Shown: one piece after another, positions 1-8,129 of the stretch
Layout of the letters: the number at the start of each line of letters is the position of its first letter
Numbering within the stretch: the stretch's first letter is position 1
NCBI RefSeq assembly: GCF_010499455.1
Contig: NZ_JAAGOH010000003.1
Location: 124,001 to 188,000, forward strand
DNA: 64,000 bases
Source of the DNA: Ideonella livida
Lineage (GTDB): Bacteria; Pseudomonadota; Gammaproteobacteria; Burkholderiales; Burkholderiaceae_C
Direction of reading: 5' to 3'
Program-made: the position numbers and the translations under genes
The notes under the pieces: generated by a model
What the model was told of the DNA's origin: nothing
What the model saw: the letters and a program-made list of their open reading frames with translations, nothing else
Databases searched by the model: none

Positions 1-146
1 CGGGCAACCGCTTCGAGACCTTCTGCGGCGGCTATGACTTCTACCCCGACATGCCCGTCATCACCTGGCCGTTTGAGGAGATGGGGCGCGCGGTTTTCTA
101 TCACACGCGCCAGCTCAACGAGCGCTTCTTGACCGTGGTGACCTGA
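1..146 (+). CDS. Catechol 2,3-dioxygenase, C-terminal fragment
   Basis: Only the last 47 codons are in the window; the reading frame enters at base 3 and ends at a TGA at 144-146. The fragment contains FCGGYDFYPD and, near the end, HTRQLNERFLTVVT. These match the conserved C-terminus of class I (vicinal oxygen chelate) extradiol catechol 2,3-dioxygenases such as XylE/DmpB, where this tail follows the iron-ligand region. The enzyme opens catechol to 2-hydroxymuconate semialdehyde. It directly precedes the genes that process that product, so it is the first visible gene of a meta-cleavage operon. The metal ligands lie outside the window. Confidence 0.88.
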   Translation, partial: GNRFETFCGGYDFYPDMPVITWPFEEMGRAVFYHTRQLNERFLTVVT

Positions 147-201
147 CCCACGCCCGCAGCGGTTGCGGCCGCTGCCTCACCTCTTCTTTTTCTGCCACGC
201 C

Positions 202-993
202 ATGACCACCTCCCCTGAACTGGATCTCCAAGCCCTGGGCGACCGCCTGTATGCGGCGCTGCGCACGGCCACGCCCATCGACCCCCTCACCGCCAGCCAC
301 CCGGGCCTGAGCATCGAGCAGGCCTACGGCATCCAGCAGCGCCTGAACGCGCGCCGGCTGGCCGATGGCGAGCGGGTGGTGGGCAAGAAGATCGGCGTCA
401 CCAGCCAGGCGGTGATGGCCATGCTGGGCGTGGGCCAGCCCGACTTTGGCCTGCTGACCGACGCGATGCTGGTGCACCAAGGCGCTACCATCGAGCGCGG
501 CGCGCTGATCCAGCCCAAGGCCGAGGGTGAGATCGCCTTTTTGCTCAAGCGCGACCTGCAGGGCCCGGGCGTGGGCGTGGCCGATGTGCTGGCCGCCACC
601 GAATGCGTGATGCCTTGCTTCGAGATCGTGGACAGCCGCATCCGCGACTGGAAGATCAAGATCCAGGACACCGTGGCCGACAACGCCAGCTGCGGCGTGT
701 TTGTGCTGGGCAGCCAGGCGGTGAGCCCGCTGAAGGTGGACCTGCACACCTGCGGCATGGTGCTGGAGAAGAACGGCGAGGTGGTGGTGACGGGTGCGGG
801 TGCCGCCGCCCTGGGCTCGCCGCTGAACGCCGTGGCCTGGCTGGCCAACACCCTGGGCCGGCTGGGCATGGGCCTGAAGGCCGGCGAAGTCATCCTCTCG
901 GGCGCGCTGGGCGCCATGGTGCCGGCGCTGCCAGGCGACCAGTTCCGCGTGAGCATTGGCGGCCTGGGCGACTGCTCGGTGCGCTTTGCCTGA
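202..993 (+). CDS. dmpE: 2-oxopent-4-enoate (2-hydroxypenta-2,4-dienoate) hydratase
   Basis: 263 residues from the ATG at 202; a TTG at 163 in frame would add 13 residues with no homology-like character, so 202 is preferred. The protein belongs to the fumarylacetoacetase-fold hydratase/decarboxylase family (MhpD/DmpE/XylJ). Family-typical segments are GKKIGVTS, QPDFGLL, IQPKAEGEIAF, IRDWKIKIQDTVADNAS and the C-terminal LSGALGAMVP. It adds water to 2-hydroxypenta-2,4-dienoate to give 4-hydroxy-2-oxovalerate. The LSGALG and DWKI features fit the hydratase better than the decarboxylase paralogue encoded at 1823. It lies 56 bp after the dioxygenase and 11 bp before the SDR gene. Confidence 0.88.
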   Translation: MTTSPELDLQALGDRLYAALRTATPIDPLTASHPGLSIEQAYGIQQRLNARRLADGERVVGKKIGVTSQAVMAMLGVGQPDFGLLTDAMLVHQGATIERGALIQPKAEGEIAFLLKRDLQGPGVGVADVLAATECVMPCFEIVDSRIRDWKIKIQDTVADNASCGVFVLGSQAVSPLKVDLHTCGMVLEKNGEVVVTGAGAAALGSPLNAVAWLANTLGRLGMGLKAGEVILSGALGAMVPALPGDQFRVSIGGLGDCSVRFA

Positions 994-1004
994 AGGAGCC
1001 CGCC

Positions 1005-1799
1005 ATGGACCTGCAACTTCACGGCCGCCGCGCCCTGGTCACCGGCTCTACCGCCGGCATCGGCTTTGCCATCGCCGCCCGCCTGGCGGCGGAGGGCGCG
1101 GCCGTCACCCTCAATGGGCGTGACACGTCGCGGGTCACCGCTGCCGCCGCCCGTCTGCAAACCCGGGTGCCGGGCGCGGAGATCACCGCCGTGGCCGCCG
1201 ACCTGGGCACGGCCGAAGGCTGCGCCCAGCTGGCCGGCGCCGCCCAGGCCTGCGACCTGCTCATCCACAACCTGGGCATCTACGCGCCGGGCGAGTTTGC
1301 CCAGACCGACGACGCCACCTGGCAGCGTTTCTTTGAGGTGAACGTGATGAGCGGCGTGCGCCTGTCGCGCGTGGCCCTGCCGGCCATGCTGGCGCGCAAC
1401 TGGGGCCGCATCGTCTTCATCAGCAGCGAGTCCGGCATCCAGCCGCCGCCGGAGATGGTGCATTACGGCATGACCAAGGCCGCGCAGCTGTCCCTCTCGC
1501 GTGGGCTGGCCGAGCAGACCACCGGCACCGGTGTCACCGTCAATGCCGTGCTGCCCGGCCCCACCCGCACCGAGGGCTCGGCCGCCTTCATGGCCGAGCG
1601 GGCGGCCGAGTTGGGCCTGAGCGCCGACGAGGTGGTGCGCCAGTACTTCGCCCAGGAGCGGCCCAGCTCGCTGATCCGCCGCTTTGTGGAGCCCGACGAA
1701 GTGGCCGCCACCGTGGCCTTTTTGTGCAGCCCGCTGGCCGGCGCCACCCACGGCGCGGCCGTGCGGGTGGATGGCGGCGTGGTCCGCTCGATGGTTTGA
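1005..1799 (+). CDS. SDR-family oxidoreductase embedded in the meta-cleavage operon
   Basis: 264 residues; the ATG at 1005 has a good AAGGAG site (994-999). It is a classical short-chain dehydrogenase: TGSTAGIG nucleotide-binding motif near residue 14, HNLG in place of the common NNAG, a Ser in FISSES, and the YGMTK catalytic Tyr/Lys pair, followed by PGPTRTEG. The C-terminus has VRVDGGVVRS as in FabG-like enzymes. The substrate cannot be read from sequence. Because it sits between hydratase and decarboxylase genes, a role on a ring-cleavage or side-chain intermediate is likely. Typical dmp/xyl operons carry an aldehyde dehydrogenase and a hydrolase upstream, but no SDR at this place. Confidence 0.85.
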   Translation: MDLQLHGRRALVTGSTAGIGFAIAARLAAEGAAVTLNGRDTSRVTAAAARLQTRVPGAEITAVAADLGTAEGCAQLAGAAQACDLLIHNLGIYAPGEFAQTDDATWQRFFEVNVMSGVRLSRVALPAMLARNWGRIVFISSESGIQPPPEMVHYGMTKAAQLSLSRGLAEQTTGTGVTVNAVLPGPTRTEGSAAFMAERAAELGLSADEVVRQYFAQERPSSLIRRFVEPDEVAATVAFLCSPLAGATHGAAVRVDGGVVRSMV

Positions 1800-1822
1800 C
1801 CCTGACTTTTGCAGAGAACCCC

Positions 1823-2611
1823 ATGACCCTTGACGACCTCACCATCGCCAGCCTGGCCGAGCGCCTGGAAAGCTGCCAGCTGCAGCACCTGGAAACCCAC
1901 AAGATCACCGAAGACTATCCCAGCATGGACTGGGAAGACGCCTATGCCGTGCAGGCCGCCATCCTGGCGCGCAAGCTGGCACGCGGCCGCACCGTGGCGG
2001 GCCTGAAGGCCGGTCTGACCTCGCACGCCAAGATGAAGCAAATGGGCGTGACCTCGCCCGTCTTCGGCTGGATGACCGACGACTACGCCGTGCCCCACGG
2101 CGGCGAGGTGGCCACAGCCGCGTTGATCCACCCCAAGGTGGAGCCCGAAATCGCCTTTGTGCTGAAGAAGCCGCTGGCCGGCCCGGGCTGCCACATCGCC
2201 GCCGTGCTGGAGGCCACCGACTTTGTGCTGCCGGGCATTGAGGTGATCGACAGCCGCTACAAAGACTTCAAGTTCGACCTCAAGAGCGTGGTGGCCGACA
2301 ACACCTCGGCCGCCCGCTTTGTGGTGGGTGGCGCCCCCACGCCGGTGGCGGGCCTGGACCTGCGCACCGTGGGCGTGGTGATGGAGAAGAACGGCGTACC
2401 CGTGGCCTTTGGCGCCGGCGCCGCCGTGCTGGGCCACCCGGCCACCGCCATTGCCGAGCTGGCCAACCACCTGGGCCGCCGGGGCCAGAGCATCCCGGCC
2501 GGCACGCTCATCCTCTCCGGCGGCATCACCGAGGCCGTGCCCGTGCAGGCCGGAGACCACGTGAGCCTGCATGTGCAGGGCATGGGCAGCACCAGCCTGC
2601 GTTTTGTCTGA
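1823..2611 (+). CDS. dmpH: 4-oxalocrotonate decarboxylase
   Basis: 262 residues, close to the 264 of DmpH. It is a paralogue of the hydratase encoded at 202. Decarboxylase-like features are [10 protein letters not shown] near residue 25, [46 protein letters not shown] and [11 protein letters not shown], all close to remembered DmpH/XylI sequence. It converts 2-oxohex-3-enedioate (the keto form of 4-oxalocrotonate) to 2-hydroxypenta-2,4-dienoate and in known systems forms a complex with the hydratase, which supplies the partner for the neighbouring dmpE. Its start is an ATG 23 bp after the SDR stop, behind a GAGA-type site. Confidence 0.9.
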   Translation: MTLDDLTIASLAERLESCQLQHLETHKITEDYPSMDWEDAYAVQAAILARKLARGRTVAGLKAGLTSHAKMKQMGVTSPVFGWMTDDYAVPHGGEVATAALIHPKVEPEIAFVLKKPLAGPGCHIAAVLEATDFVLPGIEVIDSRYKDFKFDLKSVVADNTSAARFVVGGAPTPVAGLDLRTVGVVMEKNGVPVAFGAGAAVLGHPATAIAELANHLGRRGQSIPAGTLILSGGITEAVPVQAGDHVSLHVQGMGSTSLRFV

Positions 2612-2640
2612 ACCCGCCCCCTCTTCATTCGGAGACCGTC

Positions 2641-2832
2641 ATGCCATTTGCACAGATCTACATGATCGAAGGCCGCACCGAGGACCAAAAGCGCGCCGTC
2701 ATCGAGAAAGTCAGCACCGCCCTGGTGGAAGCCACCGGCGCGCCCAAGGAAGCCATCCGGGTTTGGATCCAGGAGGTGCCCAAGACCAACTGGGGCATCG
2801 CCGGCCAAACCGCCAAGGACCTGGGACGGTGA
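2641..2832 (+). CDS. dmpI: 4-oxalocrotonate tautomerase
   Basis: 63 residues, the usual size of this family. After removal of Met the protein begins with the catalytic N-terminal proline ([11 protein letters not shown]). Arginines at about positions 12 and 40 and the tryptophan in KTNWGIAG match the substrate-binding Arg residues and the hydrophobic position at about 50 of 4-OT. It isomerises 2-hydroxymuconate to 2-oxo-3-hexenedioate, the substrate of the adjacent decarboxylase. A GGAGA site lies just upstream (2631-2635). Only 5 bp separate it from the next gene. Confidence 0.93.
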   Translation: MPFAQIYMIEGRTEDQKRAVIEKVSTALVEATGAPKEAIRVWIQEVPKTNWGIAGQTAKDLGR

Positions 2833-2837
2833 GCACC

Positions 2838-3848
2838 ATGCGCCCCACCATCAAATGCGCCCTGATTGGGCCCGGCAACATCGGCACCGACCTGCTGGCC
2901 AAACTGCAGCGCAGCCCCGTGCTGGAACCCGTGTGGATGGTGGGCATCGACCCTGCCTCCGACGGCCTGAAGAAAGCCCGCGAGCTGGGCCTGAAGACCA
3001 CCGCCGAGGGTGTGGACGGCCTGCTGCCCCACCTGCAGGCCGACGGCGTGCAGATCGTGTTTGACGCCACCAGCGCCTATGTGCATGCCGAGAACTCGCG
3101 CAAGGTCAACGCCCTGGGCGCGCTGATGATCGACCTGACGCCCGCCGCCATCGGGCCCTACTGCGTGCCCCCGGTGAACCTGCTGCAGCATGTGGGCGCG
3201 CCGTCGCCGGGCCGTTCCCAAGACGGCGCAGCCCCCTTGGGGGGTGGCACAGCGCGCAGCGCGAAGCCTGGGGGCCTGTTGTCCGAAATGAACGTCAACA
3301 TGGTCACCTGCGGTGGCCAGGCGACCATTCCGATGGTCGCTGCCGTCAGCCGCGTTCAGCCGGTGAGCTACGGCGAGATCGTCGCCACCGTCTCCAGCCG
3401 CTCGGTCGGCCCGGGCACGCGCAAGAACATCGATGAATTCACCCGCACCACGGCCGGCGCGGTGGAGAAGGTGGGCGGCGCCAAGAAGGGCAAGGCCATC
3501 ATCATCATCAACCCGGCCGAGCCGCCGCTGATGATGCGCGACACCGTGCACTGCCTGGTCGAAGGTGAAGTCAACCGCGAAGGCATCACCGAGAGCGTGC
3601 ACGCCATGATCCGCGAGGTGCAGAAGTACGTGCCCGGCTACCGCCTGGTCAACGGCCCGGTGTTCGACGGCCAGCGCGTCTCCATCTTCCTGGAGGTGGA
3701 AGGCCTGGGCGACTACCTGCCCAAGTACGCCGGCAACCTCGACATCATGACCGCCGCCGCCGCCCGCACCGCCGAGATGTTTGCCCAGGAGATCCTGGCG
3801 GGGCGTCTGGTGCTCAAGGCCACGCCCACCGCTGCGCTTGCCGCCTGA
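2838..3848 (+). CDS. dmpF: Acylating acetaldehyde dehydrogenase with an in-frame insertion
   Basis: 336 residues from the ATG at 2838. It oxidises acetaldehyde to acetyl-CoA with NAD and CoA and normally works bound to the aldolase encoded next. Seen: the Rossmann motif GPGNIGTD (residues 11-18), [13 protein letters not shown] (99-111), the catalytic cysteine in [12 protein letters not shown] (Cys158) and NLDIMTAAA near the C-terminus. Odd: DmpF-type proteins have about 7 residues between VNL and NVNM, while this one has 36 (residues 116-151). The additional 29 or so residues are Gly/Pro/Ser-rich and are encoded by hairpin-forming repeat-like DNA. The frame is intact and all catalytic motifs are present. 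Whether activity survives cannot be told from sequence. Confidence 0.92.
   Translation: MRPTIKCALIGPGNIGTDLLAKLQRSPVLEPVWMVGIDPASDGLKKARELGLKTTAEGVDGLLPHLQADGVQIVFDATSAYVHAENSRKVNALGALMIDLTPAAIGPYCVPPVNLLQHVGAPSPGRSQDGAAPLGGGTARSAKPGGLLSEMNVNMVTCGGQATIPMVAAVSRVQPVSYGEIVATVSSRSVGPGTRKNIDEFTRTTAGAVEKVGGAKKGKAIIIINPAEPPLMMRDTVHCLVEGEVNREGITESVHAMIREVQKYVPGYRLVNGPVFDGQRVSIFLEVEGLGDYLPKYAGNLDIMTAAAARTAEMFAQEILAGRLVLKATPTAALAA
3200..3290 (+). repeat. Repeat-like palindromic insertion inside dmpF
   Basis: About 87-90 bp that add roughly 29 codons just before the catalytic-cysteine segment of the acetaldehyde dehydrogenase. The DNA contains the self-complementary cccccttggggg, the inverted repeat cgcgcagcgcg, and CCCAAG pairing with CTTGGG around the first palindrome. 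The string resembles small dispersed palindromic repeats that I remember as common in Comamonadaceae genomes, usually between genes. It occurs once in this window. Edges are estimated by comparing with the remembered DmpF sequence, so they may be off by a few bases. Confidence 0.7.
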
Positions 3849-3865
3849 AACCGGAGAACTTGGAC

Positions 3866-4978
3866 ATGACTCAGAAGATCACCCACGAGCCCGGCGCCCG
3901 GCCGCCCGAAGCCGGGCGAGATCCCCTCGGGGGATCGTCCACCGTACCCGGTGGACGAGGGGCCGTCAGGTTACATGACATGACGCTTCGGGACGGGATG
4001 CACCCCAAGCGCCACCTGATGAGCCTGGAGCAGATGGTCTCCATCGCCACCGGCCTGGACGAGGCCGGCGTGCCGCTGATCGAAGTGACCCACGGCGACG
4101 GCCTGGGCGGCAGCTCGGTCAACTACGGCTTTCCGGCGCACACCGACGAGGAATACCTGGGCGCCGTCATCCCGCGCATGAAGCAGGCCAAGGTCAGCGC
4201 CCTGCTGCTGCCGGGCATCGGCACCGTGGATCACCTGAAGATGGCCCACAGCCTGGGCGTGCACACCATCCGCGTGGCCACCCACTGCACCGAGGCCGAT
4301 GTGAGCGAGCAGCACATCAGCTTCGCCCGCAAGATGGACATGGACACCGTGGGCTTTCTGATGATGGCCCACATGGCCAGCCCGGAGCAGCTGGTGAGCC
4401 AGGCCAAGCTGATGGAGGGCTATGGCGCCAACTGCGTGTACGTGACCGACTCCGCCGGCTACCTGCTGCCCGACGGCGTGAAGGCGCGCCTGCAGGCCGT
4501 GCGAGACGCCTTGAAGCCGGAGACGGAGCTGGGCTTTCACGGCCACCACAACCTGGCCATGGGCGTGGCCAACAGCATTGCCGCCATTGAATGCGGCGCC
4601 ACCCGCGTGGACGCCGCCGCTGCCGGCCTGGGCGCCGGCGCAGGCAACACGCCGATGGAGGTGCTGGTGGCGGTACTGGACCGCATGGGCGTGGCCACCG
4701 GCGTGGACGTCTGGAAGATCCAGGACGTGGCCGAAGACCTGGTCTTCCCGATCATGGACTTCCCCATCCGCATCGACCGCGACGCGCTCACCCTGGGCTA
4801 TGCCGGCGTGTACGGCAGCTTCTTGCTGTTTGCCAAGCGCGCAGCGGCCAAGTACGGCCTGTCGGCCCGCGACATCCTGGTGGAGCTGGGCCGCAAAAAG
4901 ATGGTGGGCGGCCAGGAAGACATGATCGAAGACACCGCGCTGACCATGGCGCGGGAGCGTGGGCTGCTCACCGCCTGA
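3866..4978 (+). CDS. dmpG: 4-hydroxy-2-oxovalerate aldolase with an N-terminal insertion
   Basis: 370 residues from the ATG at 3866, which has GGAGA nine bases upstream. The family is usually 337-352 residues. It is a DRE-TIM metallolyase: [11 protein letters not shown] (36-46) gives the metal-binding Asp and Arg, HGDGLGGSS follows, and GFHGHHN supplies two metal-binding His residues. It splits 4-hydroxy-2-oxovalerate into pyruvate and acetaldehyde, which is passed to the neighbouring dehydrogenase. Odd: between MTQKI and [11 protein letters not shown] there are about 28 additional Gly/Pro/Arg-rich residues encoded by three successive hairpins. An internal ATG at 3980 would remove the first beta strand, so a start there is less likely. 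Confidence 0.92.
   Translation: MTQKITHEPGARPPEAGRDPLGGSSTVPGGRGAVRLHDMTLRDGMHPKRHLMSLEQMVSIATGLDEAGVPLIEVTHGDGLGGSSVNYGFPAHTDEEYLGAVIPRMKQAKVSALLLPGIGTVDHLKMAHSLGVHTIRVATHCTEADVSEQHISFARKMDMDTVGFLMMAHMASPEQLVSQAKLMEGYGANCVYVTDSAGYLLPDGVKARLQAVRDALKPETELGFHGHHNLAMGVANSIAAIECGATRVDAAAAGLGAGAGNTPMEVLVAVLDRMGVATGVDVWKIQDVAEDLVFPIMDFPIRIDRDALTLGYAGVYGSFLLFAKRAAAKYGLSARDILVELGRKKMVGGQEDMIEDTALTMARERGLLTA
3890..3956 (+). repeat. Triple-hairpin insertion in the 5' end of dmpG
   Basis: Three inverted repeats follow one another inside the coding sequence. GCCCGGC (3890-3896) pairs with GCCGGGC (3911-3917). A palindrome gatcccctcgggggatc occupies 3920-3936. GTCCACCG (3937-3944) pairs with CGGTGGAC (3949-3956) across a four-base loop. 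The block coincides with the residues that are absent from ordinary family members. The structure resembles a REP or small mobile palindromic element, of a different sequence from the one in dmpF. Confidence 0.65.
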
Positions 4979-4997
4979 TATCGGCCTGACCCCCCCC

Positions 4998-5020
4998 GGC
5001 CGGTGGCTTTGCCGCCGGCC
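4998..5020. terminator. Strong hairpin after dmpG
   Basis: GGCCGGTGGC (4998-5007), a TTT loop, and GCCGCCGGCC (5011-5020) form a ten-base-pair stem with one G-T wobble. No T tract follows, so it may be a transcript-stabilising stem or weak attenuator before the outer-membrane protein gene rather than a full intrinsic terminator. The rest of 4979-5166 shows only a ribosome-binding site (AGGAGA, 5154-5159). Confidence 0.4.
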
Positions 5021-5166
5021 TCGCGCTGCCCGCCCTAGGTGCGGCGGCGCCCCCCGTCACCTCACGCTGCACTGCCCGCTGGCCAGCCGGGCAGCGCCGC
5101 TGCATGCCCCGCTGGCCCATCGTTTCACACCGTTCACGGCATCAAGACCGAAGCAGGAGACAACTC

Positions 5167-6069
5167 ATGACCCCTCGTTGCAACACCCTGGCCGCGCTGG
5201 CGGCTGTCGCGGCCCTGGCCGCCGCCGCCCTGCCCGTGGCGCACGCCACCGAAGGCGGTGGCTCCATCTACCCGCATGGGGTGGAAAACTACATGGGCGG
5301 CGCGCTGCCGCCCCCGGGCACCTACGGCATCGTCTACGGCAATGTCTACAGCGCCGACCGCGTGAACGACGCGAACGGCCACGACCTGAACCTGCCCGGC
5401 TTCAAGGTGCGCGCCAACGTGGTGGCACCGCGTTTTGTCTGGGTCACGGGCGAAAAGCTGTTGGGTGGGGACCTGGTGGTGCATGCCATCGCCCCGCTGG
5501 TGGACCTGAGCGTCACCACGCCCGGCGGCCACTTTCACAAGACCGGCCTGGGCGACATGACCGTGGGCCTGGGCACGGGCTTTCACTACAGCCCCAACCT
5601 GCATGCCGTGTTCGCGCTGGATGTGATGCTGCCCACCGGCGGCTACGACCAGGCCGAACCCAGCATCGGCCGCAACTACCTGGCCTTCGAGCCCGTGGTG
5701 GCCGTCACCCGGGTGGATCCGGCCGGCCTCAATGCCGACATCAAGGCTGGGTTGATCGTCAACCAGCGCAACAAGGACACCGACGTCACCTCCGGCCGCG
5801 AACTGCACTTTGACTACGCCCTGGGCTGGGGTCTGGCCAACGGCTGGGTGGCGGGCGTGGGGGGTTATGTCTACCAGCAGCTCAATGAAGACCAACAAGG
5901 GGGCGCCAGCCTCTCGGGCAGCAAGGGCAAAGCCCTGGCCATCGGGCCTTCCGTGAAATACGACAGCGGCAAGGGCTGGTTCGTCACTGCCAAGTGGCAG
6001 AAGGAAACCACCGCTGAGAACCGTGCCCAGGGCAACGCCCTGTGGCTCAAGGCGGTGTTCCCGCTCTGA
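5167..6069 (+). CDS. Outer-membrane protein of the SphA / phenol MetA-pathway family
   Basis: 300 residues. A signal peptide is clear (Ala-rich stretch ending PVAHA at about residue 25). The mature protein starts GGGSIYPHGVENYMGGALPPPGTYG, which is the typical opening of the putative MetA-pathway phenol-degradation family (Pfam Phenol_MetA_deg), and continues with alternating hydrophobic/polar strands ending in ALWLKAVFPL, an outer-membrane C-terminal pattern. Such proteins are thought to be beta-barrels that admit hydrophobic aromatic substrates. Its place at the end of the meta-cleavage operon supports a role in substrate entry. AGGAGA lies 7 bp before the ATG. Confidence 0.8.
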   Translation: MTPRCNTLAALAAVAALAAAALPVAHATEGGGSIYPHGVENYMGGALPPPGTYGIVYGNVYSADRVNDANGHDLNLPGFKVRANVVAPRFVWVTGEKLLGGDLVVHAIAPLVDLSVTTPGGHFHKTGLGDMTVGLGTGFHYSPNLHAVFALDVMLPTGGYDQAEPSIGRNYLAFEPVVAVTRVDPAGLNADIKAGLIVNQRNKDTDVTSGRELHFDYALGWGLANGWVAGVGGYVYQQLNEDQQGGASLSGSKGKALAIGPSVKYDSGKGWFVTAKWQKETTAENRAQGNALWLKAVFPL

Positions 6070-6165
6070 TCCAGCCGGCCAGCCCTGGGGCAGGAATGAC
6101 ACGTCCGCGAAGCGCCCCGGAACCCATCGGTAGAAGTGGCTTGGGTGGCGAAGGCCGCGGGCGTC

Positions 6166-6804
6166 TCACCCGCCTGCCTTCAGCTGCGCACGCAGCCGGC
6201 TCAAAGACACCGGCGTGATGCCCAGGTGGCTGGCAATGTGACGGTGGGCCACTTGCTCCTCCAGGCCGGGCAGGCGTGCACGCAGGGCCAGCAGGCGCTC
6301 GCGCGCGGGCAAGGCGGCCAATGCCCATTCCCGGTCCGCCCTGCGGATCAGCTCGGCGCGCAGCACGGCGTCGCCCCAGCGTTGCACCGCCGGGTGGGCC
6401 ACCATTTGGGCCACCAGGGCCTCGGCGTCAAACAGCACCACCCGGGCCGGGGTGAGCGCCTCCACCAGCACCCGCGAACGCCCGTCCGCCGTGCGGCCAA
6501 TGGACGGCGGCAAGGCTCCGGGCCCGGGGTGAAAGCCCAGTGTCACCTCGCGGCCCTGGGCATCGCCCACGCCGCTGCGCAGCAGGCCCCGGAGGATAAG
6601 CACCTCTTGCGGCGGCCCATCGCCCACCCGCAACAGCACCTCCCCCGCCGCCAGCGTGCGCGGGCGCATGACCGCCATCAGGGGTTCCAGGTCGGCGGTG
6701 GTCAGCGGTGGCAGCTCGGGCACCAGCACGGCGGCGCAGTGCAGCACCGCCTGGCGGTCTGAAGCGGTGAGCGTCGTCTTATCCAATGTTGTTGAGCGCG
6801 GCAA
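6166..6804 (-). CDS. Crp/Fnr-family transcriptional regulator
   Basis: About 212 residues. The N-terminal half is a cyclic-nucleotide-binding-like beta-roll (LAAGEVLLRVGD, LILRGLLRSGV, GREVTLGFHPG). The C-terminal end has a helix-turn-helix, VAHRHIASHLGITPVSLSRLRAQL, as in Crp/Fnr proteins of the AraC-like small group. No Fnr cysteine cluster is present, so an Fe-S sensor is unlikely. The start is uncertain: the frame opens with TTG at 6804, with another TTG at 6786. The divergent hydrolase gene begins only 21 bp away, so the two promoters must overlap and the regulator may control that gene. Confidence 0.75.
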   Translation of the reverse strand: MPRSTTLDKTTLTASDRQAVLHCAAVLVPELPPLTTADLEPLMAVMRPRTLAAGEVLLRVGDGPPQEVLILRGLLRSGVGDAQGREVTLGFHPGPGALPPSIGRTADGRSRVLVEALTPARVVLFDAEALVAQMVAHPAVQRWGDAVLRAELIRRADREWALAALPARERLLALRARLPGLEEQVAHRHIASHLGITPVSLSRLRAQLKAGG

Positions 6805-6825
6805 GGGGAGCGGGAAGCATGGTGC

Positions 6826-7983
6826 ATGTCTTCACCACAGCGACCTTTCATCATGCCAGTCCCGCCCTTGCCTGCCCCACCTGCTGCACCCGCTGCCCCC
6901 GCCACGGGCGCTGCACGCGCCCCGGTCCGGCGCAGTGCCTTGCTGTCGAACGCGACCACGGCTGCCCGCTATGGAGGCGTCGCCGCGTGGCTGGCCAAAT
7001 GGCGGGCCATGACAGCATGGGCAGGACTGACCGCACTGACCACACTGACGGCTTGCACCCTGCAACGCCCCACCGTGCCGCCCACCGTGGAACACGACCC
7101 CACCTTGCCCCGCTTGGCCGCCGGCGGTCGCTTGCTGCATGGCCAGGCCCTGGGCCCGCAAGATGCCCCGGTGCTGGTGGTGCTGCACGGCGGCCCGGGG
7201 GCCGACCACCGCTACCTGCTCGGCCTGTCGGCCCTGGCCGATGCCTACCGCGTGGTGTTCTATGACCAGACGGGCTCGGGCCTGTCACCCCGGCTGCCGG
7301 CCGAGGCGCTGACCGTGCAGCACTTTGTGGACGACCTGGACGCCGTGGTGCAAGCCCAGGGCGGCGGCCGCCCGGTCCACCTGCTGGGCCACAGCTGGGG
7401 CGCCATGCTGGCCACGGCCTATGCCGGCGCCCACCCCGACCGGGTGGATCGCCTGGTGCTGGCTGAACCCGGCTTTCTGGAAGCCGACACCTTGGACGGC
7501 CTGCCCGGCGGGGGCTGGCCCGGCTGGCGGGTGGTGTTGGGCTTTGGGCGCGCCTGGCTGGCGCAATGGACGGTTGACCCCCAGGGCGACCCCTTCGCCC
7601 GCGCCGATTGGTTCCTGGGCCAGGTCTTCCCGCTCACCCAGGGCGAGGCCACCCATTGCCCGGGGTCACCCCCGCCACTGACCCTGTGGCGTGCGGGCGC
7701 GCCCGCCTTCCAGGCCACGCTGGGCCGCATGCAGCGCGACCCCGCCTGGGGCCGCCAGCTGGACTTCACCCACGGCCTGCAGGCCTACAGCGGACGGGTG
7801 CTGTTTGTGCGCGGCGCCTGCAACCAGGCCCAGGGTGAAGCCCATCAACGCCGCATGATGGCCCGCTTCGCACCCGTCAACCAGGCGCGGCTGGAAACGG
7901 TGCCGCAGGCTGGGCACTTCATGTTCAACGACCAACCCCAGGCCAGCCTGGCCGCGGTACGCGGCTTTCTCGCGGCACCGTAA
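6826..7983 (+). CDS. Alpha/beta hydrolase (proline-iminopeptidase-like), probably a lipoprotein
   Basis: 385 residues from the ATG at 6826. The hydrolase core has HGGPG (oxyanion region), YDQTGSGLS, the nucleophile elbow GHSWG, and a C-terminal AGHFMFND carrying the catalytic histidine, as in S33 proline iminopeptidases and related lactonases. Residues 62-78 (MTAWAGLTALTTLTAC) look exactly like a lipoprotein signal peptide with lipobox LTAC. This suggests either that translation starts later than 6826 or that the first 60 Pro/Ala-rich residues are an odd extension. The substrate is unknown. It is transcribed divergently from the Crp-like regulator. Confidence 0.75.
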   Translation: MSSPQRPFIMPVPPLPAPPAAPAAPATGAARAPVRRSALLSNATTAARYGGVAAWLAKWRAMTAWAGLTALTTLTACTLQRPTVPPTVEHDPTLPRLAAGGRLLHGQALGPQDAPVLVVLHGGPGADHRYLLGLSALADAYRVVFYDQTGSGLSPRLPAEALTVQHFVDDLDAVVQAQGGGRPVHLLGHSWGAMLATAYAGAHPDRVDRLVLAEPGFLEADTLDGLPGGGWPGWRVVLGFGRAWLAQWTVDPQGDPFARADWFLGQVFPLTQGEATHCPGSPPPLTLWRAGAPAFQATLGRMQRDPAWGRQLDFTHGLQAYSGRVLFVRGACNQAQGEAHQRRMMARFAPVNQARLETVPQAGHFMFNDQPQASLAAVRGFLAAP

Positions 7984-8129
7984 GCGCGACCCCTCTAGCG
8001 GGCGCGGCCGGCAACGGGCCCACGTGGACGGAAGGGACGGAACGGTCTGCGCCGCCTGCGGCACGTTTGGCGCCACCTGGCCGCAAGCCGTCCCATCCAG
8101 GCAGCGGCCCAAGGGGAGGAACACGCAAC

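Noticed and set aside
202-2611. Recent tandem duplication of dmpE and dmpH
   Set aside because: The two products are distant paralogues with distinct hydratase and decarboxylase signatures, as in all dmp/xyl-type operons.
4998-5020. Third mobile palindrome in the meta-cleavage operon
   Set aside because: It is a simple hairpin after a stop codon, without the multi-stem layout of the two in-gene elements; a transcript-end or processing stem is more likely.
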